Below, piece after piece: positions 25,428 through 34,300 of a stretch of 64,000 nt of DNA. Source of the stretch: Streptomyces sp. ISL-66 (GTDB lineage Bacteria; Actinomycetota; Actinomycetes; Streptomycetales; Streptomycetaceae). The stretch covers positions 75,179 through 139,178 of the forward strand of contig NZ_JAGGOW010000001.1 in the NCBI RefSeq assembly GCF_018614135.1, in the 5' to 3' direction. Numbering within the stretch: the first letter of the stretch is position 1; every line of letters begins with the position of its first letter. The position numbers and the translations under genes are program-made. A model generated the notes under the pieces. It was not told the DNA's origin. It did no database searches and saw only the letters and a program-made list of their open reading frames with translations.

Positions 25428-27980
25428 ATGAGCGAGCACCGCCGCAAACCGCAGCAGCCGCAGGGCGGCGGCCGCGCCGCGGCCCGCAAGGCCGCCCAGC
25501 AGCGCCCTGGACGGGGCGCCGGCTCCGGGCGTGACGTCCCCACCTCGTCACCCAGCGGGCCGTATTCCGACCAGCCGAGCCACGGCAGCCGTGCCGACGC
25601 CCGCAGAGCCGCCGGCCGCGGTACCTCGGGCCGCGGCAAGGACGCGGGCAGCGCCGGCCGCGCCGCGGGCGGCCCGGACAAGCGCGTGATCAACTACCCG
25701 CGCTCGGACAAGGACGGCTGGAAGCGCTTCGTCCCGTCCTGGAAGCTCGTCGGCGGTACCGCCCTGGGCTTCTTCGCGATCATCACGGCCGGCGCCGGCA
25801 TCGGCATCGCCTCGGTGAACACCCCCGACGCGAACAAGGCCGCCGAGGCGCAGAACAACGTCTTCTACTGGGCCGACGACACCCAGATGGTCGCGACCGG
25901 CGGTTCCGTGAACCGTCAGATCGTGCCCATCGGGAAGATCCCCCGGTCGATGCAGAACGCGGTCATCGCCGCGGAGAACGAGTCCTTCGAGTCGGACAAG
26001 GGCGTCGACCCGATGGGCATCGGCCGGGCCGTGTGGAACATGGCCAAGGGCGGATCCACCCAGGGCGGCTCGACGATCACCCAGCAGTACGTGAAGAACA
26101 CGTACCTGGACTCCGACCAGACGCTCAAGCGCAAGGTCACCGAGCTGTTCATCTCGATAAAACTCGGTGTGACCACGGAGAAGAACACCATCCTGGCCGG
26201 CTACCTGAACACCGCCTACTACGGGCGCGACGCCTACGGGATCCAGGCGGCGTCACGGGCCTACTTCGGCAAGGACTGCACGGACCTGACCCCCTCCGAG
26301 GGCGCCTTCCTGGCCGCCGTGCTCAAGGGCCCCAACCTCTACAACCCGGACGGCGGCATCGGCGCCTCGGCCACCCCCCAGCTGAACACGGAGCGCGCCA
26401 AGCAGCGCTGGGCGTGGGTGCTGGACCGCGAGGTCGCCGTGGGCCGGATGCAGCAGTCCGAGCGGGAGCAGTACAAGGAGTTCCCCAAGCTCATCGAGTC
26501 CGCCCAGGCCCGCGGCATGTCCGGGCAGATCGGCTACCTGGTCGACACCGCCAAGCTGTACGTGACGAAGTCCAAGGGCATCACGGCCGACGATCTGGCC
26601 AAGGGCGGCTACCAGATCCACACCACCTTCGAGAAGCCGAAGGTGGACGCGCTGGCCAAGGCGGTCGAGGACACGCGGGACGGGTTCATCGACGAGAAGA
26701 AGCGGCCCGAGTACGACACCTTCGTCCAGTTCGGCGCGGCCTCGGTCGACGTGAAGACCGGCGCGCTGGTGGCCCTGTACGGCGGTCCTGGCATGGACAA
26801 GAAGTACTTCAACAACAACGCCAACACCACGGGTGTACCGGTCGGCTCGACCTGGAAGCCCTACGTGCTGGCGGCGGCCATGCAGTACGGCACCCAGAAC
26901 TCGAAGGGCCAGGGGATCTCGGCCGACAGTAAGTACATGGCCAACGACCTCACGGTGATCAACAACCGTCAGGGAAAGCCGCTGTACGAGAGCCCCGGCA
27001 AGCCGTTCCGGCAGAAGAACGAGAGCGCGACGCCCTACGGCTACGTGACCCTGAACGAGGCGATGGAGAAGTCCATCAACGTACCGTTCGCCCAGCTCAT
27101 CTTCGACGTCGGCCACGACAAGGTCCGCGAGGTGGCCAGGTCCACCGGCATCCTCGACGAGTCGATGGACCCGGGTGACAACGCCTCCTTCGCCCTGGGC
27201 ACCTCGACCCCCAGCGCCATCCGGATGGCCGACTCGTACGCCACCTTCGCCGCCTCCGGCACCCATCGCGAGCCCTTCTCCGTGCGCAGCGTCGAGAAGG
27301 ACGGCAAGGACCTCCCCGGTTTCGAGCCGCCCAAGGCCGAGCAGGCCATGGACAACTCGATCGCCGACAACGTCACCAAGGTGCTGCGCAACGTCGTCGA
27401 GAAGGGCACCGGCACCAAGGCGAAGAAGCTGGGCCGCCCGGCCGCCGGCAAGACCGGAACCACCGACAAGAACAAGTCGGCCTGGTTCGTCGGGTACACG
27501 CCCGAACTGTCCACCTCGGTGGCGTTGTTCCGCTCGGACCCCAACGCGGAGAAGAAGGAACTGATCTCCATGAACCACGTGGGTGGCGTCGACTCCATCC
27601 ACGGTGGTGACATCCCGGCCCAGATCTGGACCGAGTACATGAAGGCGGCGCTCAACGGCGTTCCGGAGAAGGACTTCCCGGAGCCCGAGAAGATCAGTGT
27701 CACCGCGGACTCCTCGGGGGCCCCCTCCCCCACCCCGTCCCCGTCGCCCTCCCCTTCGCCCTCCCCGTCGTCGATGGCCCCGTCGGCCGAGCCGTCCCCG
27801 TCGCCGTCCCCGTCCAAGGAGGGCAAGCCGTCCTGCCGGCCGTGGGAGATCTGCGACCCGGACCCGAGCCCCAGTGGGTCCGGATCGCCCTCGCCCTCGC
27901 CCAGCAAATCGACCGGCAGACCGGGCGGCACGACGGGCGGCGGCGGTGGCTTCCCGATAGGCGGATCCACGGGAGGCTGA
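25428..27980 (+). CDS. Bifunctional class A penicillin-binding protein
   Basis: Peptidoglycan glycosyltransferase and transpeptidase, 850 aa. A basic, low-complexity cytoplasmic tail (1-100) precedes one membrane anchor (about 104-126). The GT51 domain has the catalytic Glu in AENESFES (about 183) and GGSTITQQYVKN. The transpeptidase domain carries STWK (about 473), SIN (about 547) and KTGT (about 675). The C-terminal ~100 residues are a Pro-Ser repeat, GGSTGG tail, probably wall-spanning. Start ATG 25428 follows GAGGAG by 10 nt. It heads a wall-synthesis cluster. Confidence 0.95.
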   Translation: MSEHRRKPQQPQGGGRAAARKAAQQRPGRGAGSGRDVPTSSPSGPYSDQPSHGSRADARRAAGRGTSGRGKDAGSAGRAAGGPDKRVINYPRSDKDGWKRFVPSWKLVGGTALGFFAIITAGAGIGIASVNTPDANKAAEAQNNVFYWADDTQMVATGGSVNRQIVPIGKIPRSMQNAVIAAENESFESDKGVDPMGIGRAVWNMAKGGSTQGGSTITQQYVKNTYLDSDQTLKRKVTELFISIKLGVTTEKNTILAGYLNTAYYGRDAYGIQAASRAYFGKDCTDLTPSEGAFLAAVLKGPNLYNPDGGIGASATPQLNTERAKQRWAWVLDREVAVGRMQQSEREQYKEFPKLIESAQARGMSGQIGYLVDTAKLYVTKSKGITADDLAKGGYQIHTTFEKPKVDALAKAVEDTRDGFIDEKKRPEYDTFVQFGAASVDVKTGALVALYGGPGMDKKYFNNNANTTGVPVGSTWKPYVLAAAMQYGTQNSKGQGISADSKYMANDLTVINNRQGKPLYESPGKPFRQKNESATPYGYVTLNEAMEKSINVPFAQLIFDVGHDKVREVARSTGILDESMDPGDNASFALGTSTPSAIRMADSYATFAASGTHREPFSVRSVEKDGKDLPGFEPPKAEQAMDNSIADNVTKVLRNVVEKGTGTKAKKLGRPAAGKTGTTDKNKSAWFVGYTPELSTSVALFRSDPNAEKKELISMNHVGGVDSIHGGDIPAQIWTEYMKAALNGVPEKDFPEPEKISVTADSSGAPSPTPSPSPSPSPSPSSMAPSAEPSPSPSPSKEGKPSCRPWEICDPDPSPSGSGSPSPSPSKSTGRPGGTTGGGGGFPIGGSTGG

Positions 27981-27990
27981 CCGGCCTTCC

Positions 27991-28018
27991 ACGGAGCGGC
28001 TCCCACGGAGCGGCTCCC
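27991..28018 (+). repeat. Two tandem 14-bp repeats
   Basis: ACGGAGCGGCTCCC occurs twice head to tail just after the PBP stop, followed by a degraded third start (ACGGACCGG). Confidence 0.7.
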
Positions 28019-28061
28019 ACGGACCGGCCGCCCCACGGGGCCGCCCCCCGGCAAGGCAGGC

Positions 28062-28092
28062 GAGGGCCGTCGCACCTGGTGCGGCGGCCCTC
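28062..28092. terminator. Terminator after the PBP gene
   Basis: Hairpin GAGGGCCG-TCGCACC / GGTGCGG-CGGCCCTC with one mismatched pair, 82 bp past the PBP stop and shortly before the next start. Confidence 0.6.
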
Positions 28093-28126
28093 CCCCATGT
28101 CCGGCGCGGTACGGCAGGATGTGCGC

Positions 28127-29587
28127 ATGACGAAGGTGCACGAGGACAGCCCCGTACTGCCCACCCAGCAGGACGAGGTCGCTGCCGCCGGGAGCGAACT
28201 CATCGGCGGTCCGCTGGGCCGCTACGCCAGGCTGGGCGGCCACTGGCTGACTCCCGTGCGCGTCGTGGTGCTCGTCGCCCTGGGGATGTTCGCGCTCGGC
28301 ATGGTGCAGAAGCTGCCCTGCTACGACTGGGCGTGGTTCCGCGGAGCCGGTTCCCAGTACACCCACGCCTGCTACTCGGACATCCCGCACCTCTACGTCG
28401 TACGCGGATTCGCCGACGGCCTCACCCCGTACTTCGACCGGCTCCCCGGCGACATGCAGTTCCTGGAGTACCCGGTGCTCACCGGGCTCTTCATGGAGAT
28501 CGCCTCCTGGCTGACCCCGGGCAGCGGCTCCATGCAGCACCGGGAGCAGATGTACTGGATGGTCAACTCGGGCATGCTGATGGCCTGCGCCGCCGTGATC
28601 GCCGTGTGTGTCGCCCGCACCCACCGCCTGCGGCCGTGGGACGCCCTGCTCTTCGCCCTCGCGCCGGCCTTCGCCCTGACCGCGACCATCAACTGGGACC
28701 TGCTGGCCATCGCCCTGACCGCGGCCGCGATGCTCATGTGGTCGCGGGGCCGGGCCCTGTGGTTCGGCGTCCTGATCGGCCTGGCCACCGCCGCCAAGCT
28801 CTACCCGGTGCTCCTGCTCGGAGCCGCGTTCGTGCTCTGCTGGCGGGCCGGGAAGTGGCGTGCGTTCGGTGCCGCGGTCGGCGGGGCCGTCGTCTCCTGG
28901 CTTGTGGTGAACCTGCCCGTGATGCTCTTCGCGTGGGACGGCTGGCAGAAGTTCTACACCTTCAGCCAGGAGCGGCCCATCGACTTCGGGTCCGTATGGC
29001 TGCTGATCTCCCAGCGCTCCGGGAACCCGCTCGAAGGCGCCAACACCTATGCGACGGGCCTGACGCTGCTGCTCTGCGCGGGCATCGGCCTGCTCACGCT
29101 GACGGCGCCCCGGCGCCCCCGCTTCGCACAGCTGGCCTTCCTGCTCGTGGCCGCCTTCATCCTGGTCAACAAGGTCTACTCGCCCCAGTACGTGCTGTGG
29201 CTGATCCCGCTCGCCGCTCTGGCCCGCCCGCGCTGGCGGGACTTCCTGATCTGGCAGGCCGGCGAGGTCGTCTACTTCCTGGGGATCTGGTTCTACCTGG
29301 CCTATACGACCAGCGGGGAAAAGCACCAGGGTCTGCCCCTGGAGGGCTACCAGCTGGCCATCGCCGCCCACCTGCTGTGCACGCTCTACCTGTGCGCCGT
29401 CGTCGTGCGCGACATCCTGATGCCCGAGCGCGACGTGGTGCGGCGCGACGGTTCGGACGACCCCTCCGGTGGCGTCCTGGACGGAGCCGAGGACGTGTTC
29501 ACGCTGGCCCAGACGGCGAAGGCGCCGCAGTACGCGGCGCCTCCGGAGGGACAGCGGGTCGACTGGGGCGCGGGCCCCAGGGACTGA
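28127..29587 (+). CDS. Polytopic membrane glycosyltransferase (GT87/DUF2029 type)
   Basis: A 486-aa protein with about ten hydrophobic segments, an early extracytoplasmic loop with acidic motifs (CYSDIPHLY; EYPVLTGLFME) and the layout of polyprenyl-phosphate-dependent GT-C mannosyltransferases. In actinobacteria such enzymes build lipoglycans or wall polysaccharides. Start taken as ATG 28127; an upstream in-frame GTG at 28121 is possible. It ends one nucleotide short of the convergent racemase-like gene, with no terminator between. Confidence 0.8.
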   Translation: MTKVHEDSPVLPTQQDEVAAAGSELIGGPLGRYARLGGHWLTPVRVVVLVALGMFALGMVQKLPCYDWAWFRGAGSQYTHACYSDIPHLYVVRGFADGLTPYFDRLPGDMQFLEYPVLTGLFMEIASWLTPGSGSMQHREQMYWMVNSGMLMACAAVIAVCVARTHRLRPWDALLFALAPAFALTATINWDLLAIALTAAAMLMWSRGRALWFGVLIGLATAAKLYPVLLLGAAFVLCWRAGKWRAFGAAVGGAVVSWLVVNLPVMLFAWDGWQKFYTFSQERPIDFGSVWLLISQRSGNPLEGANTYATGLTLLLCAGIGLLTLTAPRRPRFAQLAFLLVAAFILVNKVYSPQYVLWLIPLAALARPRWRDFLIWQAGEVVYFLGIWFYLAYTTSGEKHQGLPLEGYQLAIAAHLLCTLYLCAVVVRDILMPERDVVRRDGSDDPSGGVLDGAEDVFTLAQTAKAPQYAAPPEGQRVDWGAGPRD

Positions 29588-29588
29588 C

Positions 29589-30620
29589 TCAGGCGTCGAG
29601 CGCCCGGTCGAACTGCGTCGTGGTGTGGCGCAGGTGCGCGACCAGCTCGTCGCCGACCTTCGGCTCGGGCGAGTCCGCGGGCACGAACAGGATGGACACC
29701 TGCATGTGCGGCGGCTCCGCGAACCAGCGCTGCTTGCCGGCCCATACGAACGGCGACAGGTTCCGGTTGACGGTGGCCAGTCCGGCCCGGGCGACGCCCT
29801 TGGCGCGGGGCATCACCCCGTGCAGGGCCTTGGGGGCCTCGAGGCCCACCCCGTGCGAGGTGCCGCCGGCGACCACGACCAGCCAGCCGTCGGAGGCGGC
29901 CTTCTGCTGGCGGTAGCCGAACCGGTCGCCCTTGGCGACGCGGGTGACGTCGAGGACCGCGCCGCGGTACTCGGTCGCGTCGTGGTCGCCCAGCCACAGC
30001 CGGGTGCCGATGCGGGCCCGGAAGCGGGTCTGCGGGAACTGCTGCTGCAGCCGGGCCAGCTCGGCGGCCCTCAGGTGGCTGACGAACATGGTGTGCAGCG
30101 GCAGCCGGGCCGCGCGCAGCCGGTCCATCCAGCCGATGACCTCCTCGACGGCGTCCGATCCGTCCGGGCGGTCCAGGGGCAGGTGCAGGGCGAAGCCCTC
30201 CAGCCGGACGTCCTCGATCGCCGAGTGCAGCTGGCCGAGGTCCTGCTCGGAGATGCCGTGGCGGCGCATCGAGCTCATGCACTCGATGACCACGCGGGCA
30301 CCGACCAGTCCGCGCACGCCGTCCAGCGAGGACACCGAGCGGATGACGCGGTCCGGCAGCGGAACCGGCTCCTCACCGCGCCGGAAGGGGGTGAGGACGA
30401 GCAGGTCCCCGCCGAACCAGTCCTTGATGCTGGCGGCCTCGTACGTCGTGCCGACGGCCAGGACGTCAGCGCCCAGCCGGGTCGCCTCCTCGCAGAGCCG
30501 TTCGTGGCCGAAGCCGTAGCCGTTGCCCTTGCAGACCGGGACCATCCCCGGGAACTGGTCCTGGACCTGCTTCTGGTGCGCACGCCAGCGCGCGGTGTCG
30601 ACGTAGAGCGTGAGCGCCAT
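29589..30620 (-). CDS. Alanine racemase-like PLP protein (N-terminal domain family)
   Basis: A 343-aa fold-type III PLP protein. The PLP lysine motif is PVCKGNGYGFG (Lys about residue 31). Later barrel strands and RIGTRLWLG support the alanine racemase family. The usual C-terminal beta domain with its catalytic Tyr appears reduced, so racemase activity is not certain. It is followed 70 nt upstream by femX in the same direction, so it may act on wall amino acids. I have seen this pair (SCO3903-femX) described in S. coelicolor, from memory. Confidence 0.8.
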   Translation of the reverse strand: MALTLYVDTARWRAHQKQVQDQFPGMVPVCKGNGYGFGHERLCEEATRLGADVLAVGTTYEAASIKDWFGGDLLVLTPFRRGEEPVPLPDRVIRSVSSLDGVRGLVGARVVIECMSSMRRHGISEQDLGQLHSAIEDVRLEGFALHLPLDRPDGSDAVEEVIGWMDRLRAARLPLHTMFVSHLRAAELARLQQQFPQTRFRARIGTRLWLGDHDATEYRGAVLDVTRVAKGDRFGYRQQKAASDGWLVVVAGGTSHGVGLEAPKALHGVMPRAKGVARAGLATVNRNLSPFVWAGKQRWFAEPPHMQVSILFVPADSPEPKVGDELVAHLRHTTTQFDRALDA

Positions 30621-30690
30621 GCCCGTCCGGAGCCTCTCTCGAAAAGCTGCGTGGTGCAGCGGTGCCGTCTGTGTGGTGGGGCGGGGTGGA

Positions 30691-31809
30691 TCAGCGGCGG
30701 GACATGTAGATGTCGAGCGCCTTGTGCAGCAGCTTGTTGAGCGGGAAGTCCCACTCGCCGACGTACTCGACGGCCTCGCCGCCCGTGCCGACCTTGAACT
30801 GGATCAGACCGAACAGGTGGTCGTTCTCGTCCAGGGTGTCACTGATGCCGCGCAGGTCGTAGACGCTCGCGCCGAGCGCGTACGAGTCGCGCAGCATGCG
30901 CCACTGCATCGCGTTCGAGGGGCGGACCTCGCGCTTGTGGTTGGCGGAGGCGCCGTACGAGTACCAGACGTGCTGGCCGACGGTGAGCATCGTGGCGGCG
31001 GCCAGCGGCTCCCCCTCGTGCTTGGCGATGTACAGCCGCATCCGGTTGGGGTCCTCGGAGTTGAGGGCCGTCCACTGGCGCTGGAAGTAGCTGAGCGGGC
31101 GCGGGCGGAACTTGTCGCGCTCGGCCGTGATCTCGTACAGGTGCTGCCAGGTCGCCAGGTCCTCGTAGCCGCCCTGGACGACCTCGACGCCGGCCTTCTC
31201 GGCCTTCTTGATGTTGCGGCGCCACAGCTGGTTGAAGCCCTTGAGGACGTCGTCCAGCGAGCGGTTGGCCAGCGGCACCTGGAAGACGTACCGGGGCTGG
31301 ACGTCACCGAAGCCGGCGCCGCCGTCCTCGGCCTGCTGCCAGCCCATGCGCCGCAGCTTGTCGGACACCTCGAAGGCGCGGGGCTCGATGTGCGAGGCCT
31401 CCACGTCACGAAGGCGCTTGACGTCGGGGTCCTGGATTCCGGCCTTGATGGCGGTGGAGTTCCAGCGGCGGATGACGACGGGCGGGCCCATCTTCACGGT
31501 GAAGGCGCCCTGCTGCTTGAGGTGCGCCAGCATAGGCTGGAGCCACTCCTCGAGATTGGGGGCGTGCCAGTTGATGACCGGCCCCTCGGGGAGGTAGGCG
31601 AGGTAGCGCTTCACCTTGGGCAGCTGGCGGTACAACACGAGGGCCGCGCCGACGAGTTCATCGGAGTCGTCGAACCATCCGAGGTTCTCGGAACGCCACT
31701 CGTTCTTCACGTCGGCCCACGCCGGGACCTGGCAGTGGCTAGCCGAGGGCAGGCTCTGGAGGTACCCCAGATGCTGCTCTCGGCTGATGGTCCTCAGGGA
31801 CAGGCTCAT
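30691..31809 (-). CDS. femX: FemX, lipid II interpeptide-bridge aminoacyltransferase
   Basis: FemAB/GNAT-like enzyme that transfers glycine from Gly-tRNA to the side chain of lipid II; 372 aa. The N-terminal WADVKNEWRSE, central VFQVPLANRSLDDVLKGFN and C-terminal KVGTGGEAVEYVGEW blocks fit the Fem family. Start ATG 31809 with GGAGGAG. In S. coelicolor FemX is essential unless the vancomycin-resistance protein VanK replaces its partner step. Neighbouring PBP and racemase-like genes support a wall role. Confidence 0.92.
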   Translation of the reverse strand: MSLSLRTISREQHLGYLQSLPSASHCQVPAWADVKNEWRSENLGWFDDSDELVGAALVLYRQLPKVKRYLAYLPEGPVINWHAPNLEEWLQPMLAHLKQQGAFTVKMGPPVVIRRWNSTAIKAGIQDPDVKRLRDVEASHIEPRAFEVSDKLRRMGWQQAEDGGAGFGDVQPRYVFQVPLANRSLDDVLKGFNQLWRRNIKKAEKAGVEVVQGGYEDLATWQHLYEITAERDKFRPRPLSYFQRQWTALNSEDPNRMRLYIAKHEGEPLAAATMLTVGQHVWYSYGASANHKREVRPSNAMQWRMLRDSYALGASVYDLRGISDTLDENDHLFGLIQFKVGTGGEAVEYVGEWDFPLNKLLHKALDIYMSRR

Positions 31810-31937
31810 GCGGGGCGTCTCCTCCGGCGGCTTCGCTGGCTATGGCGCGAAGCCTACTGCGACAAGGGCGCCACCCATCTGGGGGACAGGCCGGGCCTGG
31901 GCCGGTAGAGGCCGGCGCCCGTCGCGGAGATACCCGG

Positions 31938-32258
31938 TCAGCCCAGCCAGCCACCGAAGAGACCGCCGTGCGCCATGCCGAGGAAGAAGCCCAGGCCCGC
32001 GGCGCCGAGGCCGACGATCAGCGCGAAGCGCTCGCGTGTCGTAACCGATACGAACTGTCCGTAGGCGCCGGTGAGGATCCCGAACAGCCCGGCCCACGAG
32101 CTGATCAGGTGCAGATTGTGGAAGAACGCCGTGACGAACGCCACGGCGCCGAGGATCAGGGTGGCCGCGACCAGGGTGTCCTGGAGCGGATGGGGCTTGC
32201 CGTCGGTCGCGAAGAGCGAGATCGCGGGGGCGGACTGTCGTCGCATTGCCTGTGCCAT
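31938..32258 (-). CDS. Small membrane protein, unknown function
   Basis: A 106-aa protein with about three hydrophobic stretches ([53 protein letters not shown]). I do not recognise a named family. The start ATG 32258 is set by GGAGGTGCC 6-12 nt upstream; the longer frame to 32453 lacks support. It is divergent from the rpsF operon across a 251-bp gap and conserved at this place in Streptomyces, as I recall. Confidence 0.75.
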   Translation of the reverse strand: MAQAMRRQSAPAISLFATDGKPHPLQDTLVAATLILGAVAFVTAFFHNLHLISSWAGLFGILTGAYGQFVSVTTRERFALIVGLGAAGLGFFLGMAHGGLFGGWLG

Positions 32259-32463
32259 CGGTAGGCACCTCCTGGCTGCAGCAGAGCGGTGCTTCGGGGC
32301 CTCCTCCGGCAGGGGCCGGGGGCATAGCACCGAGCACACCCGATGCATACAGATTGTGGCCCCCTGGTGCCGGATTTCAACCGGAAGGAGTCGACCAGGT
32401 AGTCTGTACGGTCTGCGCGGTGTCTGCTTGCGGATGCCGTGCTTACGCATCACGACCCTCCTG

Positions 32464-32480
32464 CCACGGAACGACCGTGG
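32464..32480 (+). promoter_or_regulatory. Leader hairpin upstream of rpsF
   Basis: CCACGG-AACGA-CCGTGG, a perfect 6-bp stem 29 nt upstream of the rpsF start codon, just before its Shine-Dalgarno. It may be part of an S6:S18-responsive leader, but the match to that motif was not established. Confidence 0.3.
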
Positions 32481-32509
32481 CCGCTGAGTCCAAAGGAGGT
32501 GGGTTCCAC

Positions 32510-32800
32510 ATGCGTCACTACGAAGTGATGGTCATCCTCGACCCCGATCTCGAGGAGCGCGCTGTCTCCCCGCTGATCGAGAACTTCCTTTCTGTCGTCC
32601 GTGAGGGCAACGGAAAGGTCGAGAAGGTCGACACCTGGGGCCGTCGTCGTCTCGCTTACGAGATCAAGAAGAAGCCTGAGGGCATCTACTCGGTCATCGA
32701 CCTCCAGGCCGAGCCTGCGGTCGTCAAGGAGCTTGACCGACAGATGAACTTGAACGAGTCGGTTCTCCGGACCAAGGTCCTTCGCCCCGAGACCCACTGA
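32510..32800 (+). CDS. rpsF: 30S ribosomal protein S6
   Basis: Ribosomal protein of 96 aa that pairs with S18 on the small subunit. The start [16 protein letters not shown] and the motif [13 protein letters not shown] are family signatures. ATG 32510 follows a very strong AAAGGAGGT. It heads the rpsF-ssb-rpsR-rplI operon, which ends at the terminator 34235-34268. Confidence 0.98.
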   Translation: MRHYEVMVILDPDLEERAVSPLIENFLSVVREGNGKVEKVDTWGRRRLAYEIKKKPEGIYSVIDLQAEPAVVKELDRQMNLNESVLRTKVLRPETH

Positions 32801-32872
32801 ACTTCGGTTCAGCGGTAATCGGGACCGAGTAGCACAGCAGCCCAGCAGCAATCCCCGCCGAGAGGTTCATCC

Positions 32873-33478
32873 ATGGCAGGCGAGACCGTCATCACGGTCG
32901 TCGGCAATCTCGTCGACGACCCCGAGCTGCGCTTCACCCCCTCGGGTGCGGCGGTCGCGAAGTTCCGTGTCGCGTCCACTCCCCGCACCTTCGACAAGCA
33001 GACCAATGAGTGGAAGGACGGCGAAAGCCTGTTCCTCACCTGCTCGGTCTGGCGACAGGCGGCGGAGAACGTCGCCGAGTCGCTTCAGCGAGGCATGCGC
33101 GTCATCGTGCAGGGCCGGCTGAAGCAGCGGTCCTACGAGGACCGTGAGGGTGTCAAGCGCACGGTCTACGAGCTGGACGTCGAGGAAGTCGGCCCCAGTC
33201 TGAAGAGCGCCACGGCCAAGGTCACCAAGACCACCGGTCGAGGTGGCCAGGGTGGATACGGCGGCGGCGGTCAGCAGCAGGGTGGCGGCGGTGGCAACTG
33301 GGGCGGAGCCCCCAGCGGCGGCGGTCCCCAGGGCGGCGGAGCTCCCTCCGACGACCCGTGGGCGTCCAACGCGCCGGCCGGCGGCCAGCAGCAGCAGGGT
33401 GGCGGCGGTGGCTGGGGCGGAAGCTCCGGCGGCACCGGCGGATCCGGCGGCGGCTACTCGGACGAGCCTCCCTTCTAG
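32873..33478 (+). CDS. ssb: Single-stranded DNA-binding protein
   Basis: OB-fold protein of 201 aa (domain about 1-112, starting [18 protein letters not shown]). A Gly/Gln-rich flexible linker and the acidic partner-binding tip DEPPF follow. It protects single-stranded DNA and recruits replication and repair proteins; its location between S6 and S18 is the standard operon. The start is ATG 32873 with GAGAGG upstream. It is the main replicative SSB by context. Confidence 0.97.
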   Translation: MAGETVITVVGNLVDDPELRFTPSGAAVAKFRVASTPRTFDKQTNEWKDGESLFLTCSVWRQAAENVAESLQRGMRVIVQGRLKQRSYEDREGVKRTVYELDVEEVGPSLKSATAKVTKTTGRGGQGGYGGGGQQQGGGGGNWGGAPSGGGPQGGGAPSDDPWASNAPAGGQQQQGGGGGWGGSSGGTGGSGGGYSDEPPF

Positions 33479-33521
33479 GGCAGCTCGAACCCCCACTTCT
33501 TGATTTCACAGGAGAGACACA

Positions 33522-33758
33522 ATGGCGAAGCCGCCTGTGCGCAAGCCTAAGAAGAAGGTCTGCGCGTTCTGCAAGGACAAGACCGTGTACGTGGACTACA
33601 AGGACACGAACATGCTGCGGAAGTTCATTTCCGACCGCGGCAAGATCCGTGCCCGCCGCGTCACCGGCAACTGCACGCAGCACCAGCGTGACGTCGCCAC
33701 GGCAGTCAAGAACAGCCGTGAGATGGCACTGCTGCCCTACACGTCCACCGCGCGATAA
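33522..33758 (+). CDS. rpsR: 30S ribosomal protein S18
   Basis: Ribosomal protein of 78 aa with the S18 core [20 protein letters not shown] and a preceding CAFCKD pair of cysteines. The two further Cys/His needed for a zinc-site version are only partly present (NCTQHQRD), so it looks like the C+ paralogue or an intermediate. Start ATG 33522 with GGAGAG. It ends 18 nt before rplI. Confidence 0.96.
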   Translation: MAKPPVRKPKKKVCAFCKDKTVYVDYKDTNMLRKFISDRGKIRARRVTGNCTQHQRDVATAVKNSREMALLPYTSTAR

Positions 33759-33776
33759 GGAAAGGGTGACCGAATA

Positions 33777-34223
33777 ATGAAGATCATCCTGACCCACGAG
33801 GTCACTGGCCTCGGCACCGCCGGCGATGTCGTCGACGTCAAGGACGGTTACGCTCGCAACTACCTGGTCCCGCGTGGTTTCGCGATCCGCTGGACCAAGG
33901 GTGGCGAGAAGGACGTGGCGCAGATCCGCCGCGCCCGCAAGATCCACGAGATCGCGACCATCGAGCAGGCCAACGAGTTCAAGGCCAAGCTCGAGGCCGT
34001 CAAGGTCCGTCTGGCCACCCGCGCGGGTGACGCCGGTCGTCTCTTCGGTTCCGTCACGCCCTCCGACATCGCCACGGCGATCGAGGCGTCCGGTGGCCCG
34101 AAGGTCGACAAGCGCCGCGTTGAGCTGGGCTCGCCGATCAAGACCCTCGGTTCGTACCAGGTCTCCGTGCGTCTGCACGCCGACGTGGCCGCGAACGTGG
34201 GCATCGAGGTCGTCGCCGCCTAA
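33777..34223 (+). CDS. rplI: 50S ribosomal protein L9
   Basis: Ribosomal protein of 148 aa. The N-terminal L9 signature [20 protein letters not shown] and [11 protein letters not shown] leads into a connecting helix and a C-terminal globular domain. It is the last gene of the rpsF operon and ends 11 nt before the terminator hairpin. The start is ATG 33777 with AAAGGGTGA upstream. Confidence 0.97.
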   Translation: MKIILTHEVTGLGTAGDVVDVKDGYARNYLVPRGFAIRWTKGGEKDVAQIRRARKIHEIATIEQANEFKAKLEAVKVRLATRAGDAGRLFGSVTPSDIATAIEASGGPKVDKRRVELGSPIKTLGSYQVSVRLHADVAANVGIEVVAA

Positions 34224-34234
34224 GGGCTGTGCAT

Positions 34235-34268
34235 GAAGGGCCGCACTCCTTCGGGAGTGCGGCCCTTC
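34235..34268 (+). terminator. Terminator of the rpsF operon
   Basis: A 15-bp perfect stem (34235-34249 with 34254-34268) closed by a TTCG tetraloop, one of the clearest terminators in the window. Confidence 0.92.
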
Positions 34269-34276
34269 GTCGTTCG

Positions 34277-34300
34277 CCGATGTTTCACGTGAAACATCGG
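34277..34300. promoter_or_regulatory. parS: parS site 8 (34282-34295) in a 24-bp palindrome
   Basis: Exact GTTTCACGTGAAAC flanked by CCGAT and ATCGG, directly before the stop codon of the MATE gene. Confidence 0.95.

Noticed and set aside
27715..27830. Tandem DNA repeat in the PBP gene
   Set aside because: It is a Pro-Ser codon run in the protein tail, not a non-coding repeat array.
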